This document shows positions 20,094 through 29,546 of a stretch of 64,000 nt of DNA, in pieces. The notes below the pieces were generated by a model. The model was not told the origin of the DNA, did not search any database, and saw only the letters and a list, made by a program, of their open reading frames with translations. The position numbers and the translations under genes are program-made. Positions within the stretch are counted from its first letter, which is position 1. Every line of letters begins with the position of its first letter. The DNA comes from Aromatoleum bremense (GTDB lineage Bacteria; Pseudomonadota; Gammaproteobacteria; Burkholderiales; Rhodocyclaceae), in contig NZ_CP059467.1 in NCBI RefSeq assembly GCF_017894365.1, forward strand, positions 2,232,001-2,296,000. Reading direction: 5' to 3'.

Positions 20094-21619
20094 AGGCGCT
20101 GAACAAGAACGTGAAAGTGCTCGTGATCGGCGCCGGCGCGATGGGCAGCGGCATCGCCCACATCGCCGCGCGCGCCGGCCACACGGTGTATCTGTACGAC
20201 GGTCGCCCGGAGGCGGTCCAGTCAGGGTGTGCCGGCATTGACAAGGACCTGCGCTACCTCGTCGCCAAGGGGCGGCTGCCCGAAGCCGAGGCGCAGGCCA
20301 TCCGGGTGCGCGTGCTGCCGGTCGCGGCGCTTGCCGACGCGCGCGACGCCGGCCTCGCGATCGAGGCGATCGTCGAGAACCTCGACGTCAAGCAGGCGTT
20401 GTTCAGGGACCTCGAAGCGCTGCTCGGCGAAGACGCGATCCTCGCGAGCAACACCTCGTCGCTGTCGATCACCGCGATGGGCGCCGGACTCGCGCGCCCG
20501 GGGCGCTTTGCCGGGCTGCATTTCTTCAACCCGGCGCCGCGCATGGCGCTCGTCGAGGTCGTCTCGGGCCTCGCGACGGAGCGCGCGATCGCCGACACGC
20601 TGCACGCCACGGCGCGGGCGTGGGGCAAGATTCCGGTGCATGCGAAATCGACGCCGGGCTTCATCGTCAACCGCGTCGCCCGGCCGTACTACGCTGAAGC
20701 GCTGCGCGTGCTTGCCGAGAAAGCCGCGGAGCCGCAGACGCTCGACGCGATCCTGCGCGAAGGCTGCGGTTTCGCGATGGGGCCGTTCGAACTGATGGAC
20801 CTGATCGGGCACGATGTGAACTTCGCCGTCACCCGCTCGGTGTTCGAGGCGTATTTCAACGATCGCCGCTTCGCCCCGAGCCTGATCCAGCAGGAACTCG
20901 TTTTTGCCGGCCGGCTCGGGCGCAAGAGCGGGCGCGGCTTCTACGACTATGCCGAAGGCGCGGTCAGGCCGCCGGTGCGCAGCGAACCGGTGCGCACCGC
21001 CGAGGCGAAGATCGCCGTTGTCGGCGACATCGGCGCCGCGGCGCCGCTGATCGCGCGGCTCGAAGCGGGCGGCGTCGAGGTGCGGCGCGAAGCGGGCCAG
21101 GGCGGACGCGGCTGGATGAAGATCGGCGCGGCGTGCGTCGCGCTGTCCGACGGACGCACCGCGACCCGCCGCGCGGTCGAGGAGGAGTGCCCGAACCTGG
21201 TGCTGCTCGACCTGTGTCTCGACTTTGCCGCGACCGGGCGCATCACCGTCGCGCGCGCCGACCAGTGCGGCCTCGGCGCCTTCCGCGCAGTCATCGGCAC
21301 GCTGCAGAAAACCGGCGCCAATGTGAGCGTCATCGACGACGTGGCCGGCCTGCTGTCGCTGCGTATCGTCGCGATGCTCGCGAACGAGGCTGCCGACGCG
21401 GTGCTGTACGGCGTCGCCAGCGCCACCGACGTCGATACTGCGATGTGTCACGGCACGAACTACCCGAAGGGCGGGCCGCTCGCGTGGGCCGACCAGCTCG
21501 GCGCGGCGTTCATCGCCGAAGTGATCTCGAACCTTGCGGCGCATTACGGTGAAGAACGCTATCGCGTGTCGCCGTTCCTGCAACGCAAAGCCTTCAAGGG
21601 AGAGCTGGTGCATGACTGA
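20090..21619 (+). CDS. paaH: PaaH, 3-hydroxyadipyl-CoA dehydrogenase
   Basis: A 509-residue 3-hydroxyacyl-CoA dehydrogenase. The NAD-binding motif is GAGAMGSGIA (about residues 14-23), followed by SNTSSLSI, HFFNPAPRMALVEVV (catalytic His) and KSTPGFIVNRVARPY. A second, shorter dehydrogenase C-domain follows (residues about 300-505, including TNYPKGGPLAWAD), giving the double-domain length usual for PaaH. It oxidises (S)-3-hydroxyadipyl-CoA to 3-oxoadipyl-CoA with NAD. The ATG at 20090 was chosen because the protein begins close to the NAD motif; the frame is open far upstream inside paaG. Confidence 0.9.
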   Translation: MKALNKNVKVLVIGAGAMGSGIAHIAARAGHTVYLYDGRPEAVQSGCAGIDKDLRYLVAKGRLPEAEAQAIRVRVLPVAALADARDAGLAIEAIVENLDVKQALFRDLEALLGEDAILASNTSSLSITAMGAGLARPGRFAGLHFFNPAPRMALVEVVSGLATERAIADTLHATARAWGKIPVHAKSTPGFIVNRVARPYYAEALRVLAEKAAEPQTLDAILREGCGFAMGPFELMDLIGHDVNFAVTRSVFEAYFNDRRFAPSLIQQELVFAGRLGRKSGRGFYDYAEGAVRPPVRSEPVRTAEAKIAVVGDIGAAAPLIARLEAGGVEVRREAGQGGRGWMKIGAACVALSDGRTATRRAVEEECPNLVLLDLCLDFAATGRITVARADQCGLGAFRAVIGTLQKTGANVSVIDDVAGLLSLRIVAMLANEAADAVLYGVASATDVDTAMCHGTNYPKGGPLAWADQLGAAFIAEVISNLAAHYGEERYRVSPFLQRKAFKGELVHD

Positions 21620-22076
21620 GGCGGGATTCAGGGATCTCACCAACGGACTCGAGCCGCAGGCGCTGGCCGAACGGGTGCGCGACGGCATGTCGGAGATGGA
21701 CCCGACGCTGAAGGGCTTCGGCATCGGCGTCGAAGCGATCGGGCCCGGCTACGCGAAGATGACGATGACGGTGCGCAAGGACATGCTGAACGGTTTCGGC
21801 ATCTGCCACGGCGGCTTCATCACGCTGCTCGCCGATTCGGCGTTCGCGTATTCATGCAACAGCTACAACGAAATGACCGTCGCGTCCGGCATCAGCCTTG
21901 ACTTCATGGCGCCGGGCCGCCCGGGCGACGTGCTCATCGCGGAAGCGAAAGAGCTTTTCGTCGCCGGTCGCACCGGGGTCTATGACGTCAGTGTCGTCAA
22001 CCAGAAAGGCGAGCTGCTCGCGATGATGCGCGGCAAGTCGTACCGGTTGAAAGGCCGGGCGGTCGTGGATTTGTGA
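21612..22076 (+). CDS. paaI: PaaI, hydroxyphenylacetyl-CoA thioesterase
   Basis: A 154-residue hot-dog-fold thioesterase. The characteristic helix segment GFGICHGGFITLLADSAFAY contains the active-site HGG and Asp, and ASGISLDFMAPGRPGD follows. PaaI is a tetrameric housekeeping thioesterase that releases CoA from stalled ring-hydroxylated or ring-opened intermediates. Its ATG at 21612 overlaps the paaH stop by eight bases, so translation is coupled. Confidence 0.9.
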   Translation: MTEAGFRDLTNGLEPQALAERVRDGMSEMDPTLKGFGIGVEAIGPGYAKMTMTVRKDMLNGFGICHGGFITLLADSAFAYSCNSYNEMTVASGISLDFMAPGRPGDVLIAEAKELFVAGRTGVYDVSVVNQKGELLAMMRGKSYRLKGRAVVDL

Positions 22077-22177
22077 GCAACCCTTGACGTGGATCGGAGC
22101 GCGCGATGTCCAGTGGTGGCCACAATCGCGCTTCATCATGAAATCCACGCAGCCGAAAACCTTTGGAGGAGAGAACC

Positions 22178-23500
22178 ATGCCAGTGAAGACGCCGTCGCC
22201 CGGTGATCTGGAGCCGATCGAGACCGCCAGCCGGGACGAACTGCGCGCCTTGCAGCTCGAGCGGCTGAAATGGAGCGTGCGCCACGCGTATGAAAACGTG
22301 CCGCATTACCGCAAGAGCTTCGATGCGCAGGGCGTCCATCCCGACGACCTGAAAACGCTCGAGGACCTCGCCCGGTTTCCGTTTACCGCGAAGGCCGACC
22401 TGCGCGACAACTACCCCTTCGGGATGTTCGCGGTGCCGCGCGGCAAGCTCGCCCGGATCCATGCGTCGTCGGGCACGACCGGCAAGCCGACCGTCGTCGG
22501 CTACACGCTGAAGGACATCGACACCTGGGCCAATGTCGTCGCACGATCGATCCGCGCTGCCGGCGGACGGGCCGGCGACATGGTGCATGTGTCCTACGGC
22601 TACGGCCTGTTCACCGGCGGCCTCGGGGCGCATTACGGCGCCGAGCGGCTCGGCTGCGTGGTGGTGCCGATGTCCGGCGGCCAGACCGAGAAGCAGATCC
22701 AGGTGATCCAGGACTTCAAGCCCGACATCATCATGGTGACGCCGTCCTACATGCTGACGATCCTCGACGAGATGGAGCGCATGGGAATCGACCCGAAGTC
22801 GACGTCGCTGAAGATCGGCATTTTCGGCGCCGAGCCCTGGACGCAGGGCATGCGCGAGGCGATGGAGGCGCATTCCGGGCTCGAAGCCGTCGACATCTAC
22901 GGCTTGTCGGAAGTGATGGGGCCGGGCGTCGCGAGCGAATGCGTCGAGTCGAAGGACGGCCCGGTCGTCTGGGAAGACCACTTCTACCCGGAGATCATCG
23001 ATCCGCATACCGGCGAAGTGCTGCCCGACGGCGCCGAGGGCGAACTGGTGTTCACGACGCTGACGAAGGAGGCGATGCCGGTGATCCGCTACCGCACGCG
23101 CGACCTGACGCGGCTGTTGCCGCCGACCTCGCGCAGCATGCGACGCATGGCGAAGATTACCGGGCGTTCCGACGACATGCTGATCATCCGCGGCGTGAAC
23201 CTGTTCCCGACACAGGTCGAGGAGCTGATCTGCAAAATGCCCAAGCTCGCGCCGCAGTACCTGCTCGAAGTCGACAAGCAGGGCCACATGGACACGCTGA
23301 CGGTGAAAGTCGAGATCAACCCGGAGGCCGACGTCGGACGTCATCCGGAGCAGAAGGAAGCGCTGGCGAAGGAGCTCGCGCACCACATCAAGACCTTCAT
23401 CGGCGTCTCGGCGAAGGTGCATGTCGGCGAGCCGTTCTCGATCGAGCGCGTGACGATCGGCAAGGCCAGGCGCGTCATCGACCGCCGCCCGAAGGAATGA
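22178..23500 (+). CDS. paaK: PaaK, phenylacetate-CoA ligase
   Basis: A 440-residue AMP-forming ligase of the PaaK family. The P-loop is HASSGTTGKPTVVGYT (about residues 90-105), then DIYGLSEVMGPG, the adenylate-binding RTRDLT and the hinge region KITGRSDDMLIIRGVNLFPTQ. It activates phenylacetate to phenylacetyl-CoA, the first and inducing step of the pathway. The ATG at 22178 follows GGAGGAGAG; the 101-bp gap after paaI has no obvious promoter. Confidence 0.95.
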   Translation: MPVKTPSPGDLEPIETASRDELRALQLERLKWSVRHAYENVPHYRKSFDAQGVHPDDLKTLEDLARFPFTAKADLRDNYPFGMFAVPRGKLARIHASSGTTGKPTVVGYTLKDIDTWANVVARSIRAAGGRAGDMVHVSYGYGLFTGGLGAHYGAERLGCVVVPMSGGQTEKQIQVIQDFKPDIIMVTPSYMLTILDEMERMGIDPKSTSLKIGIFGAEPWTQGMREAMEAHSGLEAVDIYGLSEVMGPGVASECVESKDGPVVWEDHFYPEIIDPHTGEVLPDGAEGELVFTTLTKEAMPVIRYRTRDLTRLLPPTSRSMRRMAKITGRSDDMLIIRGVNLFPTQVEELICKMPKLAPQYLLEVDKQGHMDTLTVKVEINPEADVGRHPEQKEALAKELAHHIKTFIGVSAKVHVGEPFSIERVTIGKARRVIDRRPKE

Positions 23501-23518
23501 GCGCAGTAGGACTCATCA

Positions 23519-23559
23519 GAGAATTTGAATTCTCCGGCAGCGCGATCCCGCGCCGCCGG
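23519..23559. repeat. palindrome and hairpin between paaK and paaA
   Basis: A 16-bp perfect palindrome GAGAATTTGAATTCTC (7-bp arms, 23519-23534) is directly followed by a GC-rich hairpin CCGGCAGCGCG/CGCGCCGCCGG (23534-23544, 23549-23559; one mismatch, ATCC loop). They end 22 bp before paaA. The first may be a protein site, the second an mRNA processing element that separates ligase from epoxidase expression. Confidence 0.5.
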
Positions 23560-23581
23560 ACATGAAGAAGGAGCATATTCG

Positions 23582-24586
23582 ATGTACACACAAGCTCTGG
23601 ATATTCCCCAGCAGAACACCGAGGCGAAGGGCCCGCGGACGATCGAGAACCCCGCCTACCAGGCCGAATTCGACGCGAAGATCGACGCCGGCGGCTATAT
23701 CGAGGCGAAGGACTGGATGCCCGAGTCCTATCGCAAGACGCTGGTGCGGCAGATCAGCCAGCACGCGCATTCCGAAATCGTCGGCATGCTGCCCGAAGGC
23801 AACTGGATCACGCGTGCGCCGACATTGAAGCGCAAGGCGATCCTGCTCGCGAAAGTGCAGGACGAAGGCGGCCACGGGCTGTATCTGTACGCGGCGGCCG
23901 AGACGCTCGGCGTGTCACGCGACGAGCTGCTCGACGCGCTGCACTCGGGCCGTGCGAAGTACAGCTCGATCTTCAACTACCCGACGCTGACCTGGGCCGA
24001 CATCGGCGTCATCGGCTGGCTCGTTGACGGCGCCGCGATCATGAACCAGATCCCGCTGTGCAAGTGCAGCTACGGCCCGTATGCCCGCGCGATGGTGCGC
24101 ATCTGCAAGGAAGAATCCTTCCACCAGCGCCAGGGCTACGACCTGCTGCTGGCGATGATGAAAGGCACCGAGGAGCAGCGCGACATGGTGCAGGACGCGG
24201 TGAACCGCTGGTGGTGGCCGTCGATCATGATGTTCGGCCCGCACGACAAGGACTCGACGCACTCCGCGCAAAGCTCGCGCTGGGGCATCAAGCGCATCTC
24301 GAACGACGACCTGCGGCAGAAGTTCGTCGACGCGACGGTCGAGCAGGCCAAGGTGCTGGGCGTGACGATGCCGGACCCCGAGCTGAAATGGAACGAGGCG
24401 CGCGGCCATTACGACTTCGGCGCGATCGACTGGGACGAGTTCTGGAACGTCGTGAATGGCCACGGCCAGGGCAACGTCGACCGGCTCGCGGCGCGCGTCA
24501 AAGCCTGGGATGACGGTGCCTGGGTGCGCGAAGCCGCGCTCGAATACGCGCGCAAGCACGACGCACGCGACAGCCAGGCCGCGTGA
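23582..24586 (+). CDS. paaA: PaaA, catalytic diiron subunit of phenylacetyl-CoA epoxidase
   Basis: A 334-residue ferritin-like diiron protein. Helix segments bearing the iron ligands include [22 protein letters not shown] and [14 protein letters not shown], closely matching PaaA. It forms with PaaC the (alpha-beta) core that inserts one O atom of O2 into the aromatic ring of phenylacetyl-CoA, fed with electrons by PaaE. The ATG at 23582 has an AAGGAG site. It is the first of five tightly spaced genes paaABCDE. Confidence 0.95.
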   Translation: MYTQALDIPQQNTEAKGPRTIENPAYQAEFDAKIDAGGYIEAKDWMPESYRKTLVRQISQHAHSEIVGMLPEGNWITRAPTLKRKAILLAKVQDEGGHGLYLYAAAETLGVSRDELLDALHSGRAKYSSIFNYPTLTWADIGVIGWLVDGAAIMNQIPLCKCSYGPYARAMVRICKEESFHQRQGYDLLLAMMKGTEEQRDMVQDAVNRWWWPSIMMFGPHDKDSTHSAQSSRWGIKRISNDDLRQKFVDATVEQAKVLGVTMPDPELKWNEARGHYDFGAIDWDEFWNVVNGHGQGNVDRLAARVKAWDDGAWVREAALEYARKHDARDSQAA

Positions 24587-24646
24587 ATCCCGATAACAAA
24601 CCGACCGAAGGGCGGGCTGAGCCGCTCTCAACAGAGGAGATGAGAC

Positions 24647-24934
24647 ATGGAACGCAAGGAATGGCCGCTGTGGGAAGTTTTCGTCCGCAGCCGTAACGGG
24701 CTCGACCACAAACACTGCGGCAGCGTGCATGCGCCGGACGCGAAGCTCGCGCTGCAGGTCGCGCGCGACGTCTACACCCGCCGCCAGGAAGGCGTGAGCC
24801 TGTGGGTCGTGCAGGCCGACCACATCGTCGCTTCCGACCCCGACGCGAAGCCGGAGCTGTTCGATCCGGCCGAAGACAAGATCTACCGGCACCCGACGTT
24901 CTACCAGCTGCCGGACGAAGTGAACCATATGTAA
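24647..24934 (+). CDS. paaB: PaaB, phenylacetyl-CoA epoxidase subunit
   Basis: A 95-residue protein matching PaaB end to end: WPLWEVFVRSRNGLDHKHCGS, DARDVYTRR-type helix and YRHPTFYQLPDEVNHM at the C-terminus. PaaB bridges PaaAC dimers and is needed for activity in vivo. It follows paaA by 60 bp with GAGGAGA before the ATG. Confidence 0.95.
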   Translation: MERKEWPLWEVFVRSRNGLDHKHCGSVHAPDAKLALQVARDVYTRRQEGVSLWVVQADHIVASDPDAKPELFDPAEDKIYRHPTFYQLPDEVNHM

Positions 24935-24942
24935 AGAGGGCG

Positions 24943-25716
24943 ATGACGATGACCCAACAGATGACAAGCCCCGAACATATCGAATACGTGCTGCGCCTCG
25001 GCGACAACGCGCTGATTCTTGGCCAGCGCCTGTCCGAGTGGTGCGGCCACGCGCCGGTGCTCGAAGAGGACATGGCGCTCGCGAACATGTCGCTCGACCT
25101 GATCGGCCAGGCGCGCATGCTGCTCACCCACGCCGGTCGGCTCGAAGGCCGCGGTCGCGACGAGGACCAGCTCGCGTTCCTGCGCACCGAGCCGAACTAC
25201 CGCAACCTGACGCTGTGCGAGCTGCCGAACCAGGACTTCGCGCGCACGATGGTGCGCAACTTCCTCTACAGCAGCTTCCAGAAGCTGCTGTGGGAACGCC
25301 TGATGACGTCGAGCGATGCCGAACTGGCCGCGATCGCCGCGAAAAGCATCAAGGAAGCGCGCTACCATGCGCAGCACGCTGGCGACTGGGTGATCCGCCT
25401 CGGCGACGGCACGGCCGAATCGCACGCGCGGGCGCAAGGCGCGCTCGACTACCTGTGGCCCTACACCGCTGAGTTCTTCGTCACGACGCCGGTCGACGAC
25501 ACGGTCGCGGCGGCTGGCGTCGGCCCGGCGTGGAGCGAACTGGAAACGGCCTGGGAAGCGCTCGTCATGCCGGTGCTGGCCGAGGCGACGTTGACGGTGC
25601 CGGCGCGCACGCCGTTCCGTTCGTACGGCAAGTTCGGCCGCCACAGCGAGCACATGGGGCATCTGCTCGCCGAGATGCAGATCATGCAGCGCACCTACCC
25701 CGGCGCGCAGTGGTGA
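24943..25716 (+). CDS. paaC: PaaC, structural subunit of phenylacetyl-CoA epoxidase
   Basis: A 257-residue ferritin-fold protein (LRLGDNALILGQRLSEWCGHAP, EEDMALANMSLDLIGQAR, KEARYHAQHAGDWVIRLGDG). PaaC lacks a full diiron site in the family and stabilises PaaA. Several ATGs lie at the start (24943, 24949, 24961); the first has AAAGAGGG at a suitable distance. It begins 8 bp after the paaB stop. Confidence 0.94.
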   Translation: MTMTQQMTSPEHIEYVLRLGDNALILGQRLSEWCGHAPVLEEDMALANMSLDLIGQARMLLTHAGRLEGRGRDEDQLAFLRTEPNYRNLTLCELPNQDFARTMVRNFLYSSFQKLLWERLMTSSDAELAAIAAKSIKEARYHAQHAGDWVIRLGDGTAESHARAQGALDYLWPYTAEFFVTTPVDDTVAAAGVGPAWSELETAWEALVMPVLAEATLTVPARTPFRSYGKFGRHSEHMGHLLAEMQIMQRTYPGAQW

Positions 25717-26222
25717 GCGGGGCGACGACCGCCATGCTGACCGAAGCCCGCGCCTGGGAGGTGCTCGAGGCCGTGCCGGACCCCGAGATCCCGGTGATCT
25801 CGGTGACCGAGCTGGGCATCGTGCGCGAAGTCGTCGCGACGGCCACAGGCCTGCGCGTCGTCGTCACGCCGACCTACTCCGGCTGCCCGGCGACCGAAGT
25901 CATCGCGCAGAGCATCCGCGACGCGCTCGTCGCTGCCGGCGGCGGAGACGTGACGGTCGAGACGCGTCTCGCGCCGGCCTGGACGACCGACTGGATCACC
26001 GAGCCGGCGAAGGAAAAACTGCGCGCCTACGGCATCGCCCCGCCGGGCGGCGACGCACCGGTCGGCCCGCAGCCGATCCGCTTCGTGCCGAAGAAGCTCG
26101 CGTGTCCGCGCTGCGGCTCGACCGATTCGGTGCGCCTGTCCGAATTCGGCTCGACCGCGTGCAAGGCGCTGTATCGCTGCCGCTCGTGCCTCGAACCGTT
26201 CGAATATTTCAAACCGATCTAA
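25713..26222 (+). CDS. paaD: PaaD, DUF59/zinc-ribbon maturation factor of the epoxidase
   Basis: A 169-residue protein: a DUF59 (MIP18-like) domain with PDPEIPVISVTELGIVR and TYSGCPATEVI, then a C-terminal zinc ribbon CPRCGS ... CRSC. PaaD probably helps assemble the Fe-S or diiron centre of the epoxidase. The GTG at 25713 overlaps the paaC stop and gives coupling; an ATG at 25734 would start seven codons later and is an equal alternative. Confidence 0.9.
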   Translation: MSGATTAMLTEARAWEVLEAVPDPEIPVISVTELGIVREVVATATGLRVVVTPTYSGCPATEVIAQSIRDALVAAGGGDVTVETRLAPAWTTDWITEPAKEKLRAYGIAPPGGDAPVGPQPIRFVPKKLACPRCGSTDSVRLSEFGSTACKALYRCRSCLEPFEYFKPI

Positions 26223-26252
26223 GTCGCCCGAGAGCGGCCACGGAGACCACTG

Positions 26253-27332
26253 ATGACCCCCAGAACGCCGAAATTCCATCCCCTGAAAGTCACCGAAGTG
26301 CGGCGCGAGACGCCCGAATCGGTAAGCCTGCGTTTCGAGGTGCCGGCCGAGCTCGCCGACGACTACCGCTTCGTGCAGGGCCAGCACCTGAACCTGAAGG
26401 TGCGGGTCGGCGACGAAGAGATGCGCCGTTCGTATTCCATCTGTGCCGGCGTCGATGACGACGAACTGCGCGTCGCGATCAAGAAGATCGCCGGCGGCGC
26501 ATTCTCGACCTGGGTCAACGACAACGGCATCAAGGTCGGCGACGTGCTCGACGTAATGACGCCCGAAGGCCGGTTCCACACGCCGCTCGACCCGTCGCAT
26601 GCCAAGCACTACGTCGCGTTCGCCGCCGGCAGCGGCATCACGCCGATCCTGTCGCTGATCAAGACGACGCTGCGCGCCGAGCCGAAAAGCCGCTTCACGC
26701 TGGTGTATGGCAACCGCCGCCAGGGCAGCGTGATGTTCGCCGAGGCGCTCGAGGACTTGAAGAACCGCTATCTGTCGCGCTTCACGCTGTACAACCTGTT
26801 CTCGCGCGAGGAGCAGGAAGTGCCGCTGTTCAACGGCCGGCTCGATGCCGCGCGCGTCGCCGCGTTCCTCGACACGCTGATCCCGGTCGATACCATCGAC
26901 GAAGCGTTCATCTGCGGCCCCGGCGGCATGATCGACGAAGTGGAGGCGGCGCTGCACAAGGCCGGCGTCGCGCACGAGCACGTTCATCTCGAGCGCTTCG
27001 GCGTGCCGGCTTCCGCGCCCGAACATCATGTCGAGCCGGGCGACGCGGCGCAGGCGAAAGTCACCGTGATCGCCGACGGTCTCAGGCGCGAGATGGAGTT
27101 CCGCGCCGAAGATCCGTCGATCCTGGACGTCGCGCTGCGCGCCGGCATGGACCTGCCGTATTCGTGCAAGGGCGGCGTGTGCTGCACCTGCCGGGCGAAA
27201 GTCATCGAAGGCAAGGTGCGCATGGACAAGAACTTCACCCTCGAGCAGCCCGACATCGATGCCGGCTACATCCTCACCTGCCAGGCGCATCCGCTGACCG
27301 AGCGGGTCGTGATCACGTTCGACGAGCGCTGA
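26253..27332 (+). CDS. paaE: PaaE, reductase subunit of phenylacetyl-CoA epoxidase
   Basis: A 359-residue ferredoxin-NADP-reductase-like protein with an FAD domain (MRRSYSICAG), an NAD(P) domain (AAGSGITPILSL, FICGPGGMIDEV) and a C-terminal plant-type [2Fe-2S] domain with the C-x4-C-x2-C pattern in SCKGGVCCTC and a fourth Cys in LTCQAHP. It delivers electrons from NADPH to PaaA. It lies 30 bp after paaD, with GGAGA before the ATG. Confidence 0.95.
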   Translation: MTPRTPKFHPLKVTEVRRETPESVSLRFEVPAELADDYRFVQGQHLNLKVRVGDEEMRRSYSICAGVDDDELRVAIKKIAGGAFSTWVNDNGIKVGDVLDVMTPEGRFHTPLDPSHAKHYVAFAAGSGITPILSLIKTTLRAEPKSRFTLVYGNRRQGSVMFAEALEDLKNRYLSRFTLYNLFSREEQEVPLFNGRLDAARVAAFLDTLIPVDTIDEAFICGPGGMIDEVEAALHKAGVAHEHVHLERFGVPASAPEHHVEPGDAAQAKVTVIADGLRREMEFRAEDPSILDVALRAGMDLPYSCKGGVCCTCRAKVIEGKVRMDKNFTLEQPDIDAGYILTCQAHPLTERVVITFDER

Positions 27333-27378
27333 GCGCCCGACGGCGACCCGGAAACGGACGAAACGGAAAAAACAGCGC

Positions 27379-27996
27379 ATGGCTCGAGGCAAGGCACCCA
27401 CATTCGAACTGCAGCGCGCGACGATCCTCGGCGCGGCTGCCGCGCTGTTTGCGCAGAAAGGCTTCCACAACGCATCGATGTCGGCACTCGCGGAAGCCTG
27501 CGGCGTCTCGAAGCCCCTGCTGTACCACTACTACCGCGACAAGGAACACATCCTCTTCGACATCGCGGACAGCTATATCGACCGCCTGCTGGCGATCATC
27601 GACGGCGTTGCGGCACGCGGCCTCGACGACGACGCGCATTTCTCCGAGCTCGTCACACGGTTCATGGAGGAATATGAACACGCGCACGACCAGCACATCG
27701 TGATCGTCCAGGACGTGAAATTCCTGCAGCAGGAGCAGGCGGCGAAGATCGCCGAGAAGCAGCGCAGGGTGGTTTCGGCGTTCGCCGACGCGATCGTGCG
27801 GATCGAGCCGGGCCTGAAGGGGCGCAAGCTCGAACGTCCGGTCGCGATGATCCTGTTCGGCATGATCAACTGGACTTTCACCTGGATGCGGACCGACGGG
27901 CGGCTCACATTCCGCGACATGGCTCCGGTCGTGACCGGGATTTTCCTCAACGGCGTCAAAGGGTTCATCGAACAGAGCGGCAGGGTCACGGCATGA
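27379..27996 (+). CDS. paaR: TetR-family regulator, probable PaaR
   Basis: A 205-residue TetR protein. The N-terminal HTH is typical (RATILGAAAALFAQKGFHNA, CGVSKPLLYHYYRDKE, residues 10-60). The C-terminal ligand domain is alpha-helical. It is the last gene of the paa operon (46 bp after paaE). In betaproteobacteria a TetR regulator named PaaR takes the place of the GntR-type PaaX and is released by phenylacetyl-CoA; this is known for the group and inferred here. Its likely operator is the palindrome at 19122-19137. Confidence 0.85.
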   Translation: MARGKAPTFELQRATILGAAAALFAQKGFHNASMSALAEACGVSKPLLYHYYRDKEHILFDIADSYIDRLLAIIDGVAARGLDDDAHFSELVTRFMEEYEHAHDQHIVIVQDVKFLQQEQAAKIAEKQRRVVSAFADAIVRIEPGLKGRKLERPVAMILFGMINWTFTWMRTDGRLTFRDMAPVVTGIFLNGVKGFIEQSGRVTA

Positions 27997-28268
27997 GCGG
28001 CGAGCCCCGCGGGCCCGCTGCTGTCGCCTTCCGGACTGCTCTCCGCGACATCGGGGAGCAGCGCAGCCCAAGGTGCATGTACGATGTGCGGCGGTGGCTT
28101 TCCGAGTGATGCGTCGGCCACCGCATCAATTCGGGCAAGATGAGGAATTTTTGCTCGTCAACCAGCGATTTGATACACAATAATCAGTCTGAGCAACAAA
28201 AAGTGTTGCACGTGGCCGGGACCCAGTCCGGGGTCGGCCGCTTATAAACCGAAGAGGAGGAGACACAC
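27997..28268. other. intergenic region before the ABC transporter
   Basis: 272 bp. It contains an AT-rich stretch at 28170-28200 with a weak promoter candidate (TTGCTC 28151-28156, TACACA 28174-28179). A GC-rich hairpin follows, GGCCGGGACCC (28214-28224) against GGGTCGGCC (28231-28239), with one bulge, in the presumed 5' leader of the binding-protein gene. No copy of the PaaR-type palindrome is present, so the transporter may be controlled separately. Confidence 0.35.
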
Positions 28269-29417
28269 ATGAAGCTACGCACTTCAGTAATCGCGGTTCT
28301 CGGCATGGCTTTCGCGGCAGGTGCTGCTCACGCCGACATCAACGTCGGCGTTACCGTTTCTGCCACTGGTCCGGCCGCCTCGCTCGGCATCCCGGAAAAG
28401 AACACCATCGCGCTGATGCCGACGACGATCGGCGGTGAGAAAGTCAATTACATCGTGCTCGATGACGCTTCGGACACCACCGCCGCGGTGAAGAACATCC
28501 GCAAGCTGGTCTCCGAGGACAAGGTCGACGTCGTGCTCGGCTCGACGGTTTCGCCGAACTCGCTGGCGATGATCGACGTCGCCGCCGAATCCGGCACGCC
28601 GATGATCTCGATGGCCGCTTCGGCGCGCATCGTCGAACCGGTCGATGACAAGAAGCGCTGGGTGTTCAAGACGCCGCAGAACGACGCGCAGATGTCCACC
28701 GCGATCATCGAGCACATGACGAACAGCGGCGTGAAGACCGTCGCCTTCATCGGCTTCGCCGACGCCTACGGCGAAGGCTGGTACGAGCAGTTCTCGAGCG
28801 TCGCGGATGCCCGCAAGCTCAAGCTGGTGGCCAACGAGCGCTTCAACCGCAACGACACGTCGGTGACCGGCCAGGTGTTGAAGCTGATCGCCGCACGCCC
28901 CGACGCGATCCTGATCGCCGGTTCCGGCACGCCGGCGGCGCTGCCGCAGAAGGCGCTGAAGGAGCGCGGCTACACCGGCAAGATCTACCAGACCCACGGC
29001 GTTGCGAACAACGACTTCCTGCGCGTCTGTGGCAAGGATTGCGAAGGAACGTTCCTGCCGGCCGGGCCGGTGCTCGTCGCGAGCCAGCTCGCCGATAGCA
29101 ACCCGGTGAAGAAGAGCGCGATCGAGTACATCACGAAATACGAGGCGGCAAACGGCAAGGGCAGCGTGTCGACGTTCGGTGCGCACGCCTGGGATACCGG
29201 CGTGCTGCTCGCCGCGGCGGCGCCGGAAGCGCTGAAGAAGGCGAAGCCGGGCACCAAGGAGTTCCGCGCTGCGCTGCGTGACGCGCTCGAGAGCGTGAAG
29301 GAAGTGCCTGCCGCGCACGGCATCTTCACGATGAGCCCGACCGACCACCTCGGTCTCGACCAGCGTTCGCGCGTGATGGTGCAGATCCAGAACGGGGCCT
29401 GGAAGCTCGTCAAATAA
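28269..29417 (+). CDS. periplasmic binding protein, branched-chain amino acid/aromatic acid ABC transporter
   Basis: A 382-residue solute-binding protein with a signal peptide (cleavage near AHA|DINVG, residue 24). The mature protein has the type I periplasmic-binding fold of the LivJ family (INVGVTVSATGPAASLGIPE, VLGSTVSPNSLAM, TVAFIGFADAYGEGW). The location directly behind the phenylacetate operon and before three transporter genes suggests import of phenylacetate or a related aromatic acid. The substrate is not proven by sequence. GAGGAGGAG precedes the ATG. Confidence 0.88.
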   Translation: MKLRTSVIAVLGMAFAAGAAHADINVGVTVSATGPAASLGIPEKNTIALMPTTIGGEKVNYIVLDDASDTTAAVKNIRKLVSEDKVDVVLGSTVSPNSLAMIDVAAESGTPMISMAASARIVEPVDDKKRWVFKTPQNDAQMSTAIIEHMTNSGVKTVAFIGFADAYGEGWYEQFSSVADARKLKLVANERFNRNDTSVTGQVLKLIAARPDAILIAGSGTPAALPQKALKERGYTGKIYQTHGVANNDFLRVCGKDCEGTFLPAGPVLVASQLADSNPVKKSAIEYITKYEAANGKGSVSTFGAHAWDTGVLLAAAAPEALKKAKPGTKEFRAALRDALESVKEVPAAHGIFTMSPTDHLGLDQRSRVMVQIQNGAWKLVK

Positions 29418-29546
29418 TCAGTCGGAAACACGCTGAAGCAGACCGGTTCGGCGGCGTCGTCGGGCGCCGCCGAACCCGCTTTCGATGCATCGGAGACAGA
29501 CCGGGTCCCGCCTTGGCAGGTTCTGGTCCGGTAACGAGGTTTGTCC

